Assembly: GCA_048550035.1 (NCBI GenBank)
Contig: JBLYYQ010000043.1
Span: forward strand, 1 to 9,896
DNA length: 9,896 bases
Source of the DNA: JBLYYQ01 sp048550035
GTDB lineage: Bacteria > Nitrospinota_A > UBA7883 > JBLYYQ01
Reading direction: 5' to 3'
Part shown: piece by piece, positions 7,234-9,896 of the stretch
How positions within the stretch are numbered: position 1 is the stretch's first letter
Layout of the letters: each line of letters begins with the position of its first letter
Translations under genes and position numbers: made by a program
The notes under the pieces: generated by a model
Seen by the model: only the letters and a program-made list of their open reading frames with translations
The model's database searches: none
What the model was told of the DNA's origin: nothing

Positions 7234-7267
7234 CCTATATTCTCCTTGTGCCTATATTCTCCTTGTG
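7234..7267 (-). repeat. Perfect 17-bp tandem duplication in the radC leader
   Basis: Two identical 17-bp units abut at 7234..7250 and 7251..7267. On the minus strand each reads CACAAGGAGAATATAGG, so each carries an AAGGAG core that looks like a ribosome binding site. The copy nearer radC is 11 bases from the ATG at 7230; the other is 28 bases away. The repeat lies just downstream of the predicted -10 box and so inside or at the start of the leader transcript. Confidence 0.9.
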
Positions 7268-7277
7268 CAAATAGGAG

Positions 7278-7307
7278 ATTATACATCATTAGGAGTATGA
7301 AGTCTAA
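7278..7307 (-). promoter_or_regulatory. Predicted sigma-70 promoter for the radC-hldE-pur operon
   Basis: A perfect TATAAT -10 box lies at 7283..7278 on the minus strand. The best -35 is poor: TTAGAC at 7307..7302, 18 bp away. Transcription would begin near 7271, about 40 bases before the ATG at 7230. The site sits directly after the glnA terminator hairpin and before the long gene run, which is where a promoter is expected. The -10 is clear, the -35 is not, so an activator may be needed or the call may be chance. Confidence 0.5.
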
Positions 7308-7308
7308 A

Positions 7309-7344
7309 CTAAAAGAAGATTGGCAGTTGCCTATCCTCTTTTAG
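7309..7344 (-). terminator. Intrinsic terminator after glnA
   Basis: A 36-base inverted repeat forms a 16-position stem with one A/A mismatch and one G-U pair, closed by a 4-base loop between GGC and GCC. On the minus strand the stem begins CTAAAAGAGGAT and ends ATCTTCTTTTAG, followed by TTTAGACTT, a modest U-rich tail. It lies 22 bases beyond the glnA stop, so it most likely ends the amt-glnA transcript. The plus-strand side lacks a T run, and there is no convergent gene. Confidence 0.75.
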
Positions 7345-7366
7345 TAGTGTATCTAACTTAAAAAAT

Positions 7367-8779
7367 CTAAATATCGTAATACATTGTAAATTCGTAAGGG
7401 TGGGGGCGTTTTCTTAACTCACCAACCTCGCTTTCCATCTTGTAGTCAATCCACTTCTCAATTAAATCTTCACTAAACACCTCTCCTTGAAGAAGAAACT
7501 GGTGATCATCTTTCAATGCTTCTAACGCCTCTTCTAAGCTTGCTGGTAAGCTTGGAACAGCCGCTAATTCTTCAGGTGGCAATCCATAGATATTTTTATC
7601 CAATGGCTCACCTGGATCAATCTTGTTTTGAATACCATCTAGCCCTGCTAACAACATTGCCGCAAACGCAAGATAACCGTTGCAAGATGGATCTGGAAAT
7701 CGAACCTCAATTCGTTTCGCCTTAGGTGATGCTGAATAGGTCGGAATCCTGATCGATGCCGATCGATTTCTTGATGAATATGCAAGGTTAACCGGTGCTT
7801 CAAAGCCTGGAACTAACCTCTTATATGAGTTAGTAGTTGGCGCTACTAGGCTAGCTAAAGCTCTTGAATGTTTTAATATTCCGCCTATATAATAAAGACC
7901 CATTTGCGATAACCCGCCATACATGTTACCTGCAAAAAGAGGCTTCCCTCCTTTCCAGAGTGATTGATGAACATGCATTCCTGATCCATTATCATTCCAG
8001 ATCGGCTTTGGCATGAAAGTCGCCGTTTTATTATTTCGATATGCCACATTCTTGACCACATATTTAAATAACATCAGTTTATCTGCCATCTTGACTAGCT
8101 CGTCAAATCGCATATCGATCTCGGCTTGACCTGCTGTTGCTACTTCGTGATGTTGCGCCTCAATGTGAATTCCAAGCTGTTCCATAGTAACAGTCATCTC
8201 AGCACGAAGATCTGCTGTTGCATCAGTTGGTGGAACCGGGAAATAACCCTCCTTATATCGTGGCTTATGTCCTAGATTAGGGTTCTCATCACGCCCTGTA
8301 TTCCATTGCGCTTCAACCGAATCGACAGCATAGAATGATCCTCCTTCAAATGATTCGTATCTTATATCATCAAATATGAAAAATTCTGCTTCCGGACCAA
8401 AAAATGCCGTATCTGCTATACCTGTCGATTTAAGATATTCGGCAGCTTTTTGCGCTATATACCTAGGATCTCTAGAATATGGCTCTCGAGTGATCGGATC
8501 CACAACATTCGTAACCATTGACAATGTTGGATATTTTGCAAATGGATCAATCACTGCTGTTGATGGATCTGGGATTAAGAGCATATCTGATGACTGAATT
8601 GCACGCCAACCTCTGATTGAAGATCCATCAAAACCACGCCCATCTTCAAATAGCTCTTCAGATAACTCAACTATCGGATAGCTGCAATGTTGCCACATGC
8701 CTGGCAAGTCAACCATCTTAAGGTCAAACATAACACAGTTATGCTCTTTAGCTAACGCTAACACCTCTTTTGGATTCAT
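7367..8779 (-). CDS. glnA: Glutamine synthetase type I, GlnA
   Basis: GlnA makes glutamine from glutamate, ammonia and ATP and forms cytoplasmic dodecamers. The 470 residues match the GSI-beta type of proteobacteria and relatives (about 468-470). Visible signatures are GRGFDGSSIRGW (48-58), FFGPEAEFFIFD (126-137) with metal-binding glutamates, the GSGMHVHQS block (265-273), NSYKRLVPGFEAP (317-329) and RNRSASIRIP (337-346). NIYGLPPEE (396-404) carries Tyr398, the equivalent of the adenylylation tyrosine, so activity is probably controlled by GlnE-type adenylylation rather than only by feedback. The ATG at 8779 has a strong GAGGAG site 7 bases upstream. It follows amt by 31 bp, suggesting joint expression, and is followed by a terminator hairpin. 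It is intact and shows no odd residues. Confidence 0.98.
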   Translation of the reverse strand: MNPKEVLALAKEHNCVMFDLKMVDLPGMWQHCSYPIVELSEELFEDGRGFDGSSIRGWRAIQSSDMLLIPDPSTAVIDPFAKYPTLSMVTNVVDPITREPYSRDPRYIAQKAAEYLKSTGIADTAFFGPEAEFFIFDDIRYESFEGGSFYAVDSVEAQWNTGRDENPNLGHKPRYKEGYFPVPPTDATADLRAEMTVTMEQLGIHIEAQHHEVATAGQAEIDMRFDELVKMADKLMLFKYVVKNVAYRNNKTATFMPKPIWNDNGSGMHVHQSLWKGGKPLFAGNMYGGLSQMGLYYIGGILKHSRALASLVAPTTNSYKRLVPGFEAPVNLAYSSRNRSASIRIPTYSASPKAKRIEVRFPDPSCNGYLAFAAMLLAGLDGIQNKIDPGEPLDKNIYGLPPEELAAVPSLPASLEEALEALKDDHQFLLQGEVFSEDLIEKWIDYKMESEVGELRKRPHPYEFTMYYDI

Positions 8780-8810
8780 ATCTATTCTCCTCGTTAATAA
8801 ATTAATCTAT

Positions 8811-9896
8811 CTAATTACTTTTTATATTAAAGTCAGGGTAACACTCCATCCCATGTTCACTCAAATCTAACCCATTATATTCATCCTGGTTTGAGACCCT
8901 CAAATCTACAAGAGACTTAATAAGATACAAAAAGGTGGTTGATCCTATTATTACATATATCCCAACTGAAGCAATCCCTATCATCTGCATCAAAAGCTGC
9001 GTTAGCCCGCCTCCATAAAATAGTCCGAGCTCACTATGGAATAATCCAACGGCAAATGTTCCCCAAGTTCCAGAAACAAGATGGACTGAGATTGCACCAA
9101 CCGGATCATCAATTCTAATTTTATCAAAAAATATTATAGCAAATGGCATTAAAAATCCTGCCATCAAACCGATAATCACTGCTCCTGCCACTGTAACAGC
9201 GTCTGCACCTGCCGTAACTGCAACTAGCCCCCTAATGCACCATTAATCGCCATTGATAGATCTGGCTTCCCTAAATAAAGGCAGGTTGCAACTGTTGCTC
9301 CTATAACTCCGGCGGCGGCTGCCATGTTTGTTGTCACTACCACCATCGCAATCGCATGAGGATCTGTAGCAAGTATTGAGCCTCCATTAAAACCAAACCA
9401 ACCTAACCATAAAATAAACATCCCCAATACTGCCAAAGATTGGTTATGCCCTGGAATAGCTTTCATTTTCCCATCAGGAAGATATTTGCCAAGCCTTGGA
9501 CCTAGAAAAATTGCACTTACTAATGCTGCCCAACCACCAACAGAGTGGACAATCGTTGAGCCTGCAAAATCTATAAATCCTATCTCGGCAAGCCAACCAC
9601 CTCCCCAGAGCCAATGGCCTGTGACCGGATAGATGAAAGTAACAAGTGCAAATGAGAATATGAAAAATGAGCTTAGTTTTATCCGTTCGGCAACTGCACC
9701 TGAAACAATAGTCGCTGCTGTTGCTGCAAATACTAGCTGAAAGAAAAATTGACCCATCAACGAAACATCTTGGCTATCAGGTTCAGTTGATAAGAAAAAA
9801 TCACTGTACCCTATAACTTGGCTCCCTTCTCCGAACATAAATCCCCATCCAAACATCCAGTAAGAGATTGAGGCGATTGCAAAGACAACCACATTC
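8811..9896 (-). pseudogene. amt: Ammonium transporter Amt, start beyond right edge, frame broken by one base
   Basis: An Amt/MEP/Rh family inner-membrane ammonium channel. The first frame (9895 to 9224) reads from the edge as hydrophobic helices with GWGFMFGEGSQV, then GHWLWGGGW, DFAGSTIVHSVGGWAAL, which holds the first pore histidine, and LGWFGFNGGS, and stops at NGALGG-TAG. The second frame (9227 to 8811) continues LVAVTAGADAV, then IRIDDPVGAISVHLVSGTWGT with the second pore histidine, a last hydrophobic segment near 8990..8910, and the Amt tail GLDLSEHGMECYPDF. The join is exactly where the family reads N-G-x-L-x-G-L-V-A-I-T-A. The G run at 9228..9232 has five bases where six would give one frame. 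This could be a sequencing or assembly error, a real mutation, or slippage; both halves are otherwise well conserved. No glnB/glnK is in view. The promoter lies off the window. Confidence 0.88.

Noticed and set aside
7156..7344. Plus-strand 62-codon frame across the radC-glnA gap
   Set aside because: It is made of the repeat, the purine-rich leader and the terminator read backwards, with a proline run from the C-rich strand; no coding evidence.
8811..9191. A stand-alone small membrane protein starting at the GTG at 9191
   Set aside because: It begins in the middle of the Amt fold and its upstream codons continue the Amt sequence to 9227, so it is the back half of the broken amt gene.

Overview
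The window reads as an ordinary chromosomal segment of an AT-rich (by eye about 40% G+C, not counted) Gram-negative bacterium. Every gene I support lies on the minus strand, so transcription runs from high to low coordinates. Two pointers suggest a diderm, possibly deltaproteobacterial in the broad sense: hldE, which makes the ADP-heptose precursor of lipopolysaccharide inner core, and a deoxyhypusine-synthase-like protein of a type I recall from deltaproteobacterial and related genomes. The separate small purS subunit shows that the FGAM synthase is the three-part PurS/PurQ/PurL kind. No lineage below that level can be supported.

Region 1 (9896 to 7309) is a nitrogen-assimilation pair. An ammonium transporter gene (amt) enters from the right edge without its start. 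It is followed 31 bp later by glnA, a type I glutamine synthetase with the adenylylation tyrosine. Amt would bring in ammonium and GlnA would fix it into glutamine. The unit ends in a 36-base hairpin (7309..7344) just after glnA. The amt reading frame is broken by one missing base in a G run near 9228..9232; the two halves are otherwise intact and conserved.

Region 2 (about 7307 to 7164) is a short control region between the two transcription units. It holds the glnA terminator, a consensus -10 box, a perfect 17-bp tandem repeat and a very purine-rich leader in front of radC. The start of radC is unclear: its conserved N-terminus extends upstream of any ATG/GTG/TTG in its own frame.

Region 3 (about 7230 to 354) is a tightly packed run of eight genes: radC, hldE, a deoxyhypusine-synthase-like gene, a YycJ/WalJ-like metallo-beta-lactamase-fold gene, purB, purC, purS and purQ. 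Spacings run from an 8-bp overlap to an 18-bp gap, so they are probably one operon. The four pur genes supply FGAM synthase subunits, SAICAR synthase and adenylosuccinate lyase. purL is not in the window. The glutamine used by PurQ links purine synthesis to the neighbouring glnA unit, but no shared control is visible.

Region 4 (283 to 1) is the first 94 codons of alaS, alanyl-tRNA synthetase, which runs off the left edge 70 bp downstream of purQ. There is no stretch over 300 bases without a gene. I saw no tRNA, rRNA, CRISPR array, insertion sequence or phage gene. I found no convincing new multi-gene system. The points most worth a second look are the broken amt frame, the radC start region and the deoxyhypusine-synthase-like protein.
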